Notes under the pieces: generated by a model
Database searches by the model: none
What the model saw: only the letters and a program-made list of their open reading frames with translations
What the model was told of the DNA's origin: nothing
Shown here: positions 1 to 8,280 of the stretch, piece by piece
Layout of the letters: the number at the start of each line of letters is the position of its first letter
How positions within the stretch are numbered: the stretch's first letter is position 1
NCBI GenBank assembly: GCA_947172645.1
Contig: CAMWBY010000019.1
Span: 1 to 64,000 of the forward strand
Length of the DNA: 64,000 nucleotides
Direction: 5' to 3'
Source: an uncultured Lachnospiraceae bacterium
Lineage (GTDB): Bacteria; Bacillota; Clostridia; Lachnospirales; Lachnospiraceae
Position numbers and translations under genes: made by a program

Positions 1-157
1 AACAGAATTCTGGTTTTTTGACTCTTAAAAATCTTTATTTTCATATAAATTTTAAGCTACAGTGGAATTTACTTCTGCACTGGAATTTAAAATTTCAAGT
101 CAGCCCCGTCTGTCTTTTGTCTTTCCCTTCGTTTCCCTTCTGGCGCTGCAAAGCGCA

Positions 158-186
158 TTGTCTTGGGTTTATATAGATGCTATACT
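158..186 (+). promoter_or_regulatory. Sigma-A type promoter for apbE
   Basis: A -35 box TTGTCT (158-163) and a -10 box TATACT (181-186) are separated by 17 bases. They lie 53 bases before the apbE start. Bases 1-157 before it hold no gene that I can support, only AT-rich sequence. Confidence 0.6.
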
Positions 187-239
187 AATATTATTGTCCG
201 CCATAGATAAAGCATGACAAGAACAGGAGGAAAAACACT

Positions 240-1271
240 TTGCAAAAAGATAGACACCATACTGCCATATTGGGACGTTTTTTCATTCCGTTTTATCTTA
301 TAAGCAGCATTCTCATCCTGCCTCTGTCTGGCTGCGCCCGCGTTGCACAGCCAGTATCCCAAGTAGGATTCTATCTTGACACAGTCGTCCAAATCACATT
401 GTATGATACGGATGGGAAGGAAGCCTGCGACAGGAATATCCAGGAATGTTTCGGTATCATAGACAAATACGAACATTTATTCAGCGCTACCATAGAAGGT
501 TCCGACGTCTGGAACGTCAACCACAGTGGCGGTAAGCCTGTCGCCGTGTCCGATGATACCGCAAATCTTTTAAAAACGGCGCTCTACTATTCCGAATTGT
601 CCGGCGGCCGTGTGGATGTCACTGTTCTGCCACTGAGCAGCCTGTGGAATTTCGGTTCTGAAGGAAGCCGGCAAATACCGGAGCCGGAAGCCATTGACGA
701 AGCCCTGTCCCATGTGGATTACCATAAAGTGCATGTCGAAGGCGACACGGTAACATTGTCTGACCCGCTTGCCGCCATCGATTTAGGATTCATCGCCAAG
801 GGTTATATCGCCGACCGCCTGAAAGAACATCTGCTTGCAAAAGGTGTGGAAAATGCCTGTATCAGCCTGGGCGGCAATCTGGTGACCATCAACGGCAAAC
901 CTGACGGGCAGCCTTATCGAATCGGCATCCAAAAGCCCTTCGCAGAGGAAGGCGAAACCATCACTGCCATCCCTGTAAATGATGCTTCCGTCGTCTCTTC
1001 CGGCGTATATGAGCGTTATTTCTATGAAAACGGAACATTGTACCATCACCTGATAGACACGCAAACCGGTTATCCTGCCGACAATGATATAGCAGGCGTG
1101 ACAATCCTGTCCGCCTCCTCTCTGGAAGGCGATGCATTGTCCACTGCCTGCTATTTCCTGGGTATAGCCGACGGTATGAAACTGATTGAGTCGCTGGACG
1201 GCGTGGAAGCGCTCTTTATTATGAAAGACGGAACAATGTATCAGTCGGAAGGCTTCCCTGCGTCTTCCTGA
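240..1271 (+). CDS. apbE: FAD:protein FMN transferase, ApbE-family lipoprotein
   Basis: Transfers FMN from FAD onto a threonine of target flavoproteins such as RnfG and RnfD, outside the membrane. The 343-residue protein starts with a TTG codon 9 bases after AGGAGG (225-230). It has a lipoprotein signal with lipobox LSGC near residue 32. ApbE hallmarks are visible in order: GFIAKGYIADRL, SLGGN, SGVYERYF and HHLIDTQTGYPA. It stands alone on the plus strand with its own promoter, and its last 31 bases overlap the convergent nucleotidyltransferase gene. Its likely clients, RnfD and RnfG, are encoded about 8 kb away. Family assignment is firm; the client link is inference. Confidence 0.93.
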   Translation: MQKDRHHTAILGRFFIPFYLISSILILPLSGCARVAQPVSQVGFYLDTVVQITLYDTDGKEACDRNIQECFGIIDKYEHLFSATIEGSDVWNVNHSGGKPVAVSDDTANLLKTALYYSELSGGRVDVTVLPLSSLWNFGSEGSRQIPEPEAIDEALSHVDYHKVHVEGDTVTLSDPLAAIDLGFIAKGYIADRLKEHLLAKGVENACISLGGNLVTINGKPDGQPYRIGIQKPFAEEGETITAIPVNDASVVSSGVYERYFYENGTLYHHLIDTQTGYPADNDIAGVTILSASSLEGDALSTACYFLGIADGMKLIESLDGVEALFIMKDGTMYQSEGFPASS

Positions 1272-2059
1272 ATTCTTTCAAGCATATACCCTGTATACTC
1301 TTCTGCAAGCTGTCCGTGCCCATCCAACTGCATAGGAACGCCTGACTGATATTCTGCAAGCGCACCGGAAATCAAACCCGTATACTTTGCGGAGACATTC
1401 GCAAGCCCCCACTCCCCGCCCTCTTTCTTCGACAAAACGAGGCTGTCCCTTCCATATGCCAACACCCGGCACAAATTAAGAATCACGTACACCGGCTGTG
1501 CCATAATATCCTCTTTTGCATCCTTTATGTCGTTCCAGATACTGTCAAAATAGTCCTCCCTGCTCACTTCAGAGAAGACTTCCGCAATTTCTTTGCCATA
1601 AAGCGTCTTTCCCCTATGATAGATAATCGTAAAGTGCGCCGCCAAGTCCTTGTCGGTTCCTTTCATCTTGGCGATGTACCCTTCCGGTTCCGACCGATAC
1701 CACTCCAAATGGGCAATAGAAAAATGCAGTTCAAAGGGAGTCGGATAGATAAACGGACGACATACACTTTCCGCCACCACACTAAGTTCAATCCCCTTCG
1801 ACGGAGCTTTTTCATTCAGTGATACCACCATCTCCAAATACTGTCTCTTTATCGCATCGGGAATCTCTCTTTTGACGACGACTATCAAATCAATGTCGCT
1901 CACCCCGGAAAGAAAACACCCCATCACAGCGGAGCCGTGGAGATAAATACCTGTCAGATTATTCCCCAGGATAGTGCAGCTTTTCTCTATAAAAGATTGT
2001 AACAATTCATCGTATCCAGCCAGAATTTCATTTCTTTTATTGTCTTCACATTCCTTCAT
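1241..2059 (-). CDS. Aminoglycoside adenylyltransferase-like (AadA/ANT family) nucleotidyltransferase
   Basis: Predicted to transfer a nucleotide to a hydroxyl group of an unknown small molecule. The 272-residue protein has the nucleotidyltransferase signature HGSAVMG followed by SDIDLIVVV (residues about 41-63). A second acidic stretch IELSVV and the helical C-terminal domain typical of AadA (ILNLCRVLAYGRDSLVLSKKEG) follow. The architecture matches streptomycin/spectinomycin adenylyltransferases, but divergence is too great to name an antibiotic. AAGGAG lies 11 bases before the ATG. The 3' end overlaps apbE by 31 bases. A second, unrelated nucleotidyltransferase follows upstream on the same strand, suggesting a two-gene unit. 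Confidence 0.8.
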   Translation of the reverse strand: MKECEDNKRNEILAGYDELLQSFIEKSCTILGNNLTGIYLHGSAVMGCFLSGVSDIDLIVVVKREIPDAIKRQYLEMVVSLNEKAPSKGIELSVVAESVCRPFIYPTPFELHFSIAHLEWYRSEPEGYIAKMKGTDKDLAAHFTIIYHRGKTLYGKEIAEVFSEVSREDYFDSIWNDIKDAKEDIMAQPVYVILNLCRVLAYGRDSLVLSKKEGGEWGLANVSAKYTGLISGALAEYQSGVPMQLDGHGQLAEEYTGYMLERIQEDAGKPSD

Positions 2060-2114
2060 TTCTCAACAATCTCCTTCCGGACAATACAGAAAAACATCTT
2101 GCTTTGACACCATA

Positions 2115-3158
2115 TCAACCCTGTAGATAGCAATCGACAAACTCGTCCACATCCGCAAAATGCTTCGGCTGTATTCCAACCGCCGCATACTCCTTCAAAT
2201 AGGTATCCAATGCGCCGTCAAATACTTCTATATTCTTCGACAAATCGTCCGGGTCATATTTTTCCATAATAGGAAACCGTCCGATGGACACATCCTCCGC
2301 TATTTCATCTAACATCGTCTGTAAGGACGCCAGATTCATAAACGACGAAAACACATCGCTTCTTGCCGCCGCCTCAGCCATCTTATTGCGCCAGTTAGAA
2401 ACCATCTCCTCATAAGTCCCGGACAGATTATCCGCTGACGGCGTCTCCTTATCCCGGGTGCGTTTTACAAACGTGATAACGGATTTTAACAGCTTTGTCA
2501 GTGCATCTTTCACCCCTGTTATTTGAGGAGCCTTGACTACATCATATATATGGTCTATAAAACGTGACGGAATACGCAGCCCTTCCAGTTCTTCAAATGC
2601 CCTTTTTACCCCTCTCCTGAAATACTGTCCATTTTCCAACATCACCGCATCGAGCAAAAGGCTGATACAAGAAGCCGAAAGCGTGCGGGTTTGTGCAGTC
2701 GTGTCTGACATCATGGCATCCGCATAGACTCTTTTCGCCTCATCCACAATTGTGTCCACGCATAGAAAGCGTTTTTCGGAGTTGAGAATCTCCCCTGCTT
2801 CTCGTCTCAACCTAGAGATTCTTTCCACTGCCGCTGGGTCTCCCACATAGACAATTTCCGAATCCATCAGTTTCGACAGATGCGCATGTTTACATCCCGC
2901 CTCCTCTTCCAACATCTTCCAGTCCGTACAATATATATCGTATCCAATCTGCCCGTCATCCAATATAAAACCGTCACATAACTTCCGCCCTGTCTCATCG
3001 TTCACAAGAAGCAACAAGTCCAAGTCGGATTTACTATGCACATCCCCCGTACAGACAGAGCCATAAACGCCTATCAGGGCGAGGGCGCCTGGGCACACCA
3101 GTTCCGCCTTTCTGGCAATTGCGTCTATCATTTTCTGGTTTGTCTCATTCAGTGTCAC
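2115..3158 (-). CDS. Nucleotidyltransferase domain protein (kanamycin nucleotidyltransferase-like fold)
   Basis: The N-terminal third carries the minimal nucleotidyltransferase motif, YGSVCTGDVHSKSDLDLLLLV at about residues 30-50, with the GS and DxD elements needed for metal and nucleotide binding. The remaining 250 residues are mostly helical and match nothing I can name. I chose the GTG start because AGGAGG sits 6 bases before it. It lies 55 bases upstream of the AadA-like gene on the same strand, so the two may be co-transcribed. Substrate unknown: an antibiotic, a lipid head group or a protein side chain are all possible. Confidence 0.7.
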   Translation of the reverse strand: MTLNETNQKMIDAIARKAELVCPGALALIGVYGSVCTGDVHSKSDLDLLLLVNDETGRKLCDGFILDDGQIGYDIYCTDWKMLEEEAGCKHAHLSKLMDSEIVYVGDPAAVERISRLRREAGEILNSEKRFLCVDTIVDEAKRVYADAMMSDTTAQTRTLSASCISLLLDAVMLENGQYFRRGVKRAFEELEGLRIPSRFIDHIYDVVKAPQITGVKDALTKLLKSVITFVKRTRDKETPSADNLSGTYEEMVSNWRNKMAEAAARSDVFSSFMNLASLQTMLDEIAEDVSIGRFPIMEKYDPDDLSKNIEVFDGALDTYLKEYAAVGIQPKHFADVDEFVDCYLQG

Positions 3159-3206
3159 GTTTATCCTCCTGCATCCAATCCTGTTCCAAGCGCAGCCTTT
3201 GTCTTA

Positions 3207-4073
3207 TCAATCCATCACTGCAAATTCGGCGCTTATCTCTTCCACCACAAGCCTGTACGCTCCTGGCTCCAACGGGCCATAAATGCTGATATCATAAATT
3301 TCCTCCGCACTTTCCCCTGCGGGAAGAATGCGACATATATCATGAAAAGCAATATTCTCCGCCTTCACCGGCATCGTATACCAATGGCCGTCTATCTGAT
3401 TCTGGAGGGAAAAATATTCTCCGTACTCGAAATCTTCTCCACTGTTATTGGTAATCACTACTTTGGTCTTGCCATCCGCCGGAACCTCTTCAATCGTCAT
3501 CGTCACGCTGTCTTTACCCTCTGCAAGTCCGTCTTCCTCCACCATAAAGCAAAGGTGGTATGTCGAAAGAATCCCGGCATTTGGAAATGCCAGCACGCTC
3601 ATAGCGTCATCTTCATCCTCGCCTGCAAGCTCTTCCCACCACCCGGGAAAATCCGCATTCCCATAGAAGGTCGTTCCGCCATTCCTAAGCCAAATTCCCT
3701 CTGACCACGTTACAGATATGTCACGCCCGTCTTCTCCTCCAATCCAAAGTCCATAAAAAGGAGCTTTCATGTCCGCCACAGCGCTTTGGTCCGTCTCCGA
3801 CAGCACGAAAGCGTTGATTCGCTTAAGCAGTTTTTTCTCTTCGTCACTGTCATACAAGGTCCTTACCGCTACCGTTTCCCCGTCGTAATAATATATCTGC
3901 AAGGCGCTTGTATCCGGGCTTGCGCCGGCAAGGATATTCCCTCCCGGATTGCCGCTTCCATAGATTACCTTCCTATACAGGAACCATGCCAGGAAAATAG
4001 CCGCTACGGCAAGCGCTATCATGGCGAAAGCCAACACATATTTTTTCCTTTTGTTTTCTTGAAAAGCCCTCAT
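3207..4073 (-). CDS. Membrane-anchored protein with C-terminal Ig-like domain
   Basis: A 288-residue protein with one hydrophobic segment near residues 16-38 (VLAFAMIALAVAAIFLAWFLY) after a short basic N-terminus, so most of it is predicted outside the membrane. The last 95 residues have the alternating pattern of a bacterial Ig-like (Big) domain: VTMTIEEVPADGKTKVVITNNSG and later LEPGAYRLVVEEI. The middle region is unrecognised. The start at 4073 is preferred over 4109 because AAAAGGAGG lies 6 bases before it. It is directly downstream of a small membrane protein gene and probably shares its transcript. Function unknown. Confidence 0.65.
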   Translation of the reverse strand: MRAFQENKRKKYVLAFAMIALAVAAIFLAWFLYRKVIYGSGNPGGNILAGASPDTSALQIYYYDGETVAVRTLYDSDEEKKLLKRINAFVLSETDQSAVADMKAPFYGLWIGGEDGRDISVTWSEGIWLRNGGTTFYGNADFPGWWEELAGEDEDDAMSVLAFPNAGILSTYHLCFMVEEDGLAEGKDSVTMTIEEVPADGKTKVVITNNSGEDFEYGEYFSLQNQIDGHWYTMPVKAENIAFHDICRILPAGESAEEIYDISIYGPLEPGAYRLVVEEISAEFAVMD

Positions 4074-4121
4074 CAACGCCCTCCTTTTGCTTATCCAGGC
4101 CGACAGCATATCACCTGAACC

Positions 4122-4457
4122 CTATTTCTTATATTTCTTCTCAATGACAACCACGTAGACGGCCATCATGATAATTGATTCCATCATCGCCCCGGCAACC
4201 GGCAATAATATCCATGCCGGATGCCCCTCCAGATACAGCAAAGGAAGCCCGAGAATAATAAAAACGAGCCCAAACATACAGAACAGCTTCCCAACTGCAC
4301 GGTTATATTTCTTTACATTGTTTACCGCAAACATCTCCGTATTCGCCCAAAACCCTATCGGCGCCGGTCTCCTGGAAAAAATAGCAAAGATTCCGTAACA
4401 TACAAATGCCGCTCCTATCAACTCCCACATAAAAAATCCAACGAACGCTCCCGTCAT
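4122..4457 (-). CDS. Small four-helix membrane protein
   Basis: A 111-residue protein with about four hydrophobic segments: residues 1-24, a middle helix around FCMFGLVFIILGLPLLYLE, and a closing pair ending in VYVVVIEKKYKK. It resembles the small DUF3784/SdpI-like membrane proteins common in Clostridia, but I cannot fix the family. I take the ATG at 4457, preceded by AAAGG, over an upstream TTG at 4481 that lacks a ribosome site. It is divergent from the HTH-methyltransferase gene, and the shared gap holds palindromes that could be operators for both. Confidence 0.6.
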   Translation of the reverse strand: MTGAFVGFFMWELIGAAFVCYGIFAIFSRRPAPIGFWANTEMFAVNNVKKYNRAVGKLFCMFGLVFIILGLPLLYLEGHPAWILLPVAGAMMESIIMMAVYVVVIEKKYKK

Positions 4458-4520
4458 CTTACCTTTCCAATCCCTTTCCAAAAATACCGCATGAACATGG
4501 TTCTATCATTCATTATCTCT

Positions 4521-4646
4521 CGGTTAACCGGTTTTGGAAAGAGCTTAAATAAAAATTAAGAAAAAAACCTCCTAATTCTCCTGTATATTGGATTTCTATT
4601 TTCTACTTCCGGTTGAATTTAAATCATGAACTAACCGACACGGTTA
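4521..4646. promoter_or_regulatory. Paired CGGTTA/TAACCG palindromes in a divergent gap
   Basis: CGGTTAACCG (4521-4530) is a perfect 10-base palindrome. TAACCG-aca-CGGTTA (4632-4646) is a perfect 6+6 inverted repeat made of the same half-sites. Both lie between the divergent membrane-protein and HTH-methyltransferase genes. They look like binding sites for a dimeric regulator, perhaps the HTH protein itself. Confidence 0.45.
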
Positions 4647-4729
4647 TGGTTTTTTCAAATATCTATAGTAAAATAGAAACCAAGGAAAACAGTATCGCAA
4701 ACTTGCCTGCGATATACACGGAGGTATAT

Positions 4730-5539
4730 ATGAATATTGGGTCAGTAATTATGCATAAAAGAAAAGCCTTAGGTTATACACAGCAAGCTTTGGCGGATAA
4801 GTTAAATGTTTCTTTTCAGGCAGTGTCAAAATGGGAAAACGGAACAAATTATCCGGAAATGGAAATGCTTCCTGTGATTGCAAGCGTATTGGACACAAGT
4901 ATTGACTCCCTTCTGGGATACAAATCTTTTGTGGTTTCCGATTATGATAAACGATATAGCACAGCCGATTATTATTGGGGAATCACCCCTAACAGTCTAT
5001 GCTACGAAATAATGAAATTGCGGCCTCCGGTTAAACCGCTAAAAGTATTGGACATTGGCTGTGGAGAGGGAAAAGATGCAGTTTTTCTTGCCAGAAACGG
5101 TTATCTTGTGACAGCTTTCGATTTATCTGAGACCGGCATAGACAAGGGGAAAAAATTAGCTGAAAAATGCAATGCCTATGTAGACTTTTTCAAGGCCGAT
5201 ATAACCGATTTTCGCGCAACTGAATACTATGATATTATTTTCAGCAGTGGCGTATTTCATTTTATCAAACCGGAAATCAGAAAAGAAATTGCGACAAACC
5301 TGAAAGAATATACAAACCAAAACGGCATACACGCAATCAATGTCTTTGTAGACAAGCCGTTTGTGGAAGTTCCCCCGGACAAAGATGCCAACCGTTTCCG
5401 TTGGGATTCCGGAGAACTCTTTACGCTCTATCATGACTGGAAATTGCATAAGACAGAAGAAATCATTTTTGACTGCAATAGCGGAGGAATCCCACATCAG
5501 CATTGTATGGATATTATGATTGCGGAAAGGATGCAATAA
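4730..5539 (+). CDS. XRE-type HTH regulator fused to a SAM-dependent methyltransferase
   Basis: A 269-residue two-domain protein. Residues 1-60 form an XRE/Cro helix-turn-helix (ALGYTQQALADKLNVSFQAVSKWENG). From residue about 100 a Rossmann methyltransferase follows, with SAM motif I VLDIGCGEGKDAVFLARNG and a post-motif FSSGVFHFI, resembling the TehB tellurite/SAM methyltransferase group. The open frame begins at 4613, but the ATG at 4730, just after GGAGGT, is the likely start because it gives the normal XRE N-terminus. An inverted repeat lies about 85 bases upstream. The methyl acceptor is unknown; it may be a self-regulated resistance or detoxification enzyme. Confidence 0.8.
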   Translation: MNIGSVIMHKRKALGYTQQALADKLNVSFQAVSKWENGTNYPEMEMLPVIASVLDTSIDSLLGYKSFVVSDYDKRYSTADYYWGITPNSLCYEIMKLRPPVKPLKVLDIGCGEGKDAVFLARNGYLVTAFDLSETGIDKGKKLAEKCNAYVDFFKADITDFRATEYYDIIFSSGVFHFIKPEIRKEIATNLKEYTNQNGIHAINVFVDKPFVEVPPDKDANRFRWDSGELFTLYHDWKLHKTEEIIFDCNSGGIPHQHCMDIMIAERMQ

Positions 5540-5565
5540 TTGTATGATGAAAGAACCAAACTTAT

Positions 5566-6096
5566 CTATTCATCATTTAATTTGGCATATACATAGGTAT
5601 CTTTCCAAATCGCTCTTCCGTCTTCATCTTTCCAAAAATATACATTTTGCCGCAGATGAGCTTCGCGCCGGAATCCTAATGTCTCAAGCAATTTCCATGA
5701 ACTCTTATTGCATGGGTCACATTCCGCATATATCCTGTGGATACCGCTTGAAAATTCCTGTCGGACTAAAGCCCTGCAGCTTTCTGCGGCATAGCCATGC
5801 CCCCAATAGTTCCGGTTAAATACATATCCGATTTCCATAGCTTCAAAATCACGTTTACCCATATATACGTTCCCAATCATTTTATGGGAATCTTTCAATT
5901 CAACGGCAATCATTTCATCCGTGCCAATGCGCCATTCAAGATTTTCTTTTGTTTCATCAAAGGTTAATGGCTTATATGGTTCATATTTTACCGTTTCCAT
6001 ATCAGACAAATATTCATATAAATCCTGCATATCCTCTTCTCTGTATCTTCTTAAAATTAGTCTTTCTGTTTCTGCTATGATGGTTTTGCCCTCCAT
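5566..6096 (-). CDS. GNAT-family N-acetyltransferase (RimJ/RimL-like)
   Basis: A 176-residue acetyltransferase that uses acetyl-CoA to modify an amine, in the family of ribosomal-protein N-terminal acetyltransferases and many small-molecule acetylators. It starts with ETERLILRRYREEDMQDLYEYLSD, the RimJ/L opening. The acetyl-CoA loop appears as NRNYWGHGYAAESCRALV, followed by HRIYAECDPCNKSSWKLLETLGF. GGGGAG precedes the ATG. It is convergent with the HTH-methyltransferase gene (26-base gap). Substrate unknown. Confidence 0.85.
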   Translation of the reverse strand: MEGKTIIAETERLILRRYREEDMQDLYEYLSDMETVKYEPYKPLTFDETKENLEWRIGTDEMIAVELKDSHKMIGNVYMGKRDFEAMEIGYVFNRNYWGHGYAAESCRALVRQEFSSGIHRIYAECDPCNKSSWKLLETLGFRREAHLRQNVYFWKDEDGRAIWKDTYVYAKLNDE

Positions 6097-6165
6097 ATCG
6101 TTCTCCCCTTATACTTCATTCATAGAATCTTATTTCTGAAAAATATATTCGAATACTCATAACAT

Positions 6166-6257
6166 GGCCCGTATACTGCGTTAACAGCTGATTTTCATAT
6201 ACGGTCCTACGCACATGAACAGCCAGAGGCAAAACCAACATGGTCTTACCCCTGGCT
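6166..6257. repeat. Dispersed hairpin element, copy 1
   Basis: Two adjacent inverted repeats. The first is GGCCCGTATA (6166-6175) with TATACGGTCC (6198-6207). The second is the 16-base arm 6221-6236 with 6242-6257 around a 5-base loop; read from the minus strand all three mismatches become G-U pairs. The junction 6193-6228 aligns with 44027-44063. It sits just after the aldo/keto reductase stop codon. Confidence 0.5.
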
Positions 6258-6272
6258 TCTATACATTCTTAT

Positions 6273-7298
6273 TTATACCTGCACTTCTCCCGCCAGAACC
6301 TTCTTATAATCCTCCAGGTTCTTCTGCAACAACGCAGGTGTATCCAACCCATATGGACATTTGGACTTACACTGGTTACAGTGGATACAGCCCTCGACCT
6401 TCTTCATCTTCTCCTGTCCTTCCTCATTCAGAAGGTTTGCTGAAGGCGAACGTCTGAGAAGTAAGGACATCCTCGCACAAGTATTAATCTCGATACCCGC
6501 CGGGCAAGGCATACAATAGCCGCATCCCCTGCAGAAATCGCCCAAAAGTTCTTCCCTGTCGTGACGTATCACCGCTTCAAGTTCCTCTGTCATCACTGGT
6601 GGGTTCCCAATATATGACAGAAATTCATCTAATTCTGATTCCTTCTGAACACCCCATATAGGAAGCACGTTCTCATACTGTGCCAGATATGCATATGCCG
6701 CGGCAGAATTGGTAATCAGTCCGCCGGATAATGCTTTCATGGCAACAAAACCCATATCGGCCTGCCTGCATTTTTCGACCAGTTCCATATCCTTCTCCGT
6801 AGCCAGATAGGAAAACGGGAATTGCAGTGTCACATACAAGCCGCTGTCCACAGCCTCATGGGCCACGGCAAGCCTATGGTTCGTGATGCCGATATGCCGT
6901 ATCTTCCCCTGCTCCTTCGCCTTGAGGATAGCATCATACAGACCGTCCTCTCCACCTGGCCTCGGGCAGAATGCCGGGTTATGGAACTGGTACACATCAA
7001 TATAGTCTGTCTGCAAGTTGCTAAGGCTGGTCTCCAAATCCTTCCAGAACCCTTCCGCATCCGCCGCTCCTGTCTTCGTGGCGATATATATCTTGTCACG
7101 CATACCCGCAAAAGCAAGCCCTATCTTATGCTCACTGTCGCTATACCATCTAGCCGTGTCAAAATATGTCATTCCATTGTCATAGGCTTTCTTAAGCAGG
7201 TACACTGCCTCCTCGTCAGAAATCCTCTGGATTGGCAGCGCGCCGAATCCGTTCTTGTCTGTCGTAATCCCTGTCTTTCCAAGTGTTACAGTCGCCAT
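6273..7298 (-). CDS. Aldo/keto reductase with C-terminal ferredoxin-like Fe-S domain
   Basis: Residues 1-245 form an aldo/keto reductase barrel: GFGALPIQRIS, MTYFDTARWYSDSE with the catalytic Asp and Tyr, TKTGA and YIDVYQFH. The C-terminal 100 residues hold Cys clusters CRGCGYCMPCPAGIEINTC and CIHCNQCKSKCPYGL, so at least one and probably two [4Fe-4S] clusters. This predicts electron exchange with ferredoxin or Rnf as well as NAD(P)H chemistry. The start at 7298 (MATVTLGKTG) has GGAG 7 bases upstream; longer frames to 7364 lack one. It is the last gene after rnfB with a 130-base gap. Substrate unknown. Confidence 0.85.
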   Translation of the reverse strand: MATVTLGKTGITTDKNGFGALPIQRISDEEAVYLLKKAYDNGMTYFDTARWYSDSEHKIGLAFAGMRDKIYIATKTGAADAEGFWKDLETSLSNLQTDYIDVYQFHNPAFCPRPGGEDGLYDAILKAKEQGKIRHIGITNHRLAVAHEAVDSGLYVTLQFPFSYLATEKDMELVEKCRQADMGFVAMKALSGGLITNSAAAYAYLAQYENVLPIWGVQKESELDEFLSYIGNPPVMTEELEAVIRHDREELLGDFCRGCGYCMPCPAGIEINTCARMSLLLRRSPSANLLNEEGQEKMKKVEGCIHCNQCKSKCPYGLDTPALLQKNLEDYKKVLAGEVQV

Positions 7299-7428
7299 TA
7301 TTTTCTCCATTTCTGCGCATCTTTTTGCGCATAAACGAGTTTGTGTCAAGCAATGCGCAGACACAAATCTCGAGATTGAAAATTTTAATTTTCAATCTTA
7401 TCCTCCGTTTTATTCTCAATATAAATTT

Positions 7429-8220
7429 CTACACAATCACCTTCTTCGGGCATTTCTCCTTACAAGTCCCGCATCCGGTACATTTATCCTGGTCAATAAC
7501 TGCATGGAAATCCTCAATCGTAATCGCATCGGCCGGACAATTCCTCTTACAGAGCTGACAGGCGATACAGCCCACATCACAAGCTTTTATGGTGGCAGGG
7601 CCTTTCTCCTTAGAACTGCACGCAACCACATGCTTCGCGTCATAAGGAATCAAGGTAATCAGGTTCTTCGGGCATACGGCGATACATTTCCCGCAGGCTT
7701 TGCATGCTTCCTTATCAACCACTGCCACGCCGTTCACCACATGAATCGCGTCAAAAGGACAGGCCTTCACACAGCTTCCGAACCCAAGGCACCCGTCATT
7801 ACAGGATTTCGGCCCGCCGTTTGGCACAAACGCAAGCATACGGCAATCCTCGATGCCGCTGTAATCATAGTCCGCCCGTGTGCGTTCCTTGTCGCCCTGA
7901 CACCTGACGAAAGCCACCTGGCGTACACTGTCGCCTGCCTCCACACCCATAATCTGGGCAATCTGTTTCCCGACTTTCTCGCCGCCTACCGGACATGCAT
8001 TCACGGCAGCCTCTCCTTTGGCGATTGCCGCCGCCAGGCCGGAACATCCCGCATATCCGCAGCCACCGCAGTTATTTCCGGGCAAAACGCCAAGAACCGC
8101 TTCCTCCCTCTCATCCACTTCCACTTTAAACTTAATGCCGGCAATGCCAAGGAACAGCCCCACAAACAATCCCACTGCCCCAACGATAAGCGTCGCCATC
8201 AATATCCCGGTTATATTCAT
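7429..8220 (-). CDS. rnfB: Electron transport complex subunit RnfB, multi-cluster ferredoxin subunit
   Basis: Entry subunit that takes electrons from reduced ferredoxin and passes them into the Rnf ion pump. The 263-residue protein has one N-terminal membrane helix (residues 4-27). Next comes the RnfB-specific cluster CGGCGYAGC...CPVGG (residues about 50-75). Four ferredoxin-like motifs follow: CLGFGSCVKACP, CKACGKCIAVCP, CIACQLCKRNCP and CTGCGTCKEKCP. Proteobacterial RsxB usually has only two C-terminal clusters; four is typical of the extended clostridial/acetogen type. It is the last of the six rnf genes in the order C-D-G-E-A-B. Confidence 0.95.
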   Translation of the reverse strand: MNITGILMATLIVGAVGLFVGLFLGIAGIKFKVEVDEREEAVLGVLPGNNCGGCGYAGCSGLAAAIAKGEAAVNACPVGGEKVGKQIAQIMGVEAGDSVRQVAFVRCQGDKERTRADYDYSGIEDCRMLAFVPNGGPKSCNDGCLGFGSCVKACPFDAIHVVNGVAVVDKEACKACGKCIAVCPKNLITLIPYDAKHVVACSSKEKGPATIKACDVGCIACQLCKRNCPADAITIEDFHAVIDQDKCTGCGTCKEKCPKKVIV

Positions 8221-8280
8221 ATTCCCACTATCCTGCCTTTCTTCATAAATACACTATCCTCAAATAGCATTGGTAAGGCT

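Noticed and set aside
3036-3704. Plus-strand open frame of 222 codons opposite the nucleotidyltransferase and Ig-like protein genes
   Set aside because: Crosses two genes with good starts on the minus strand and has no ribosome site.
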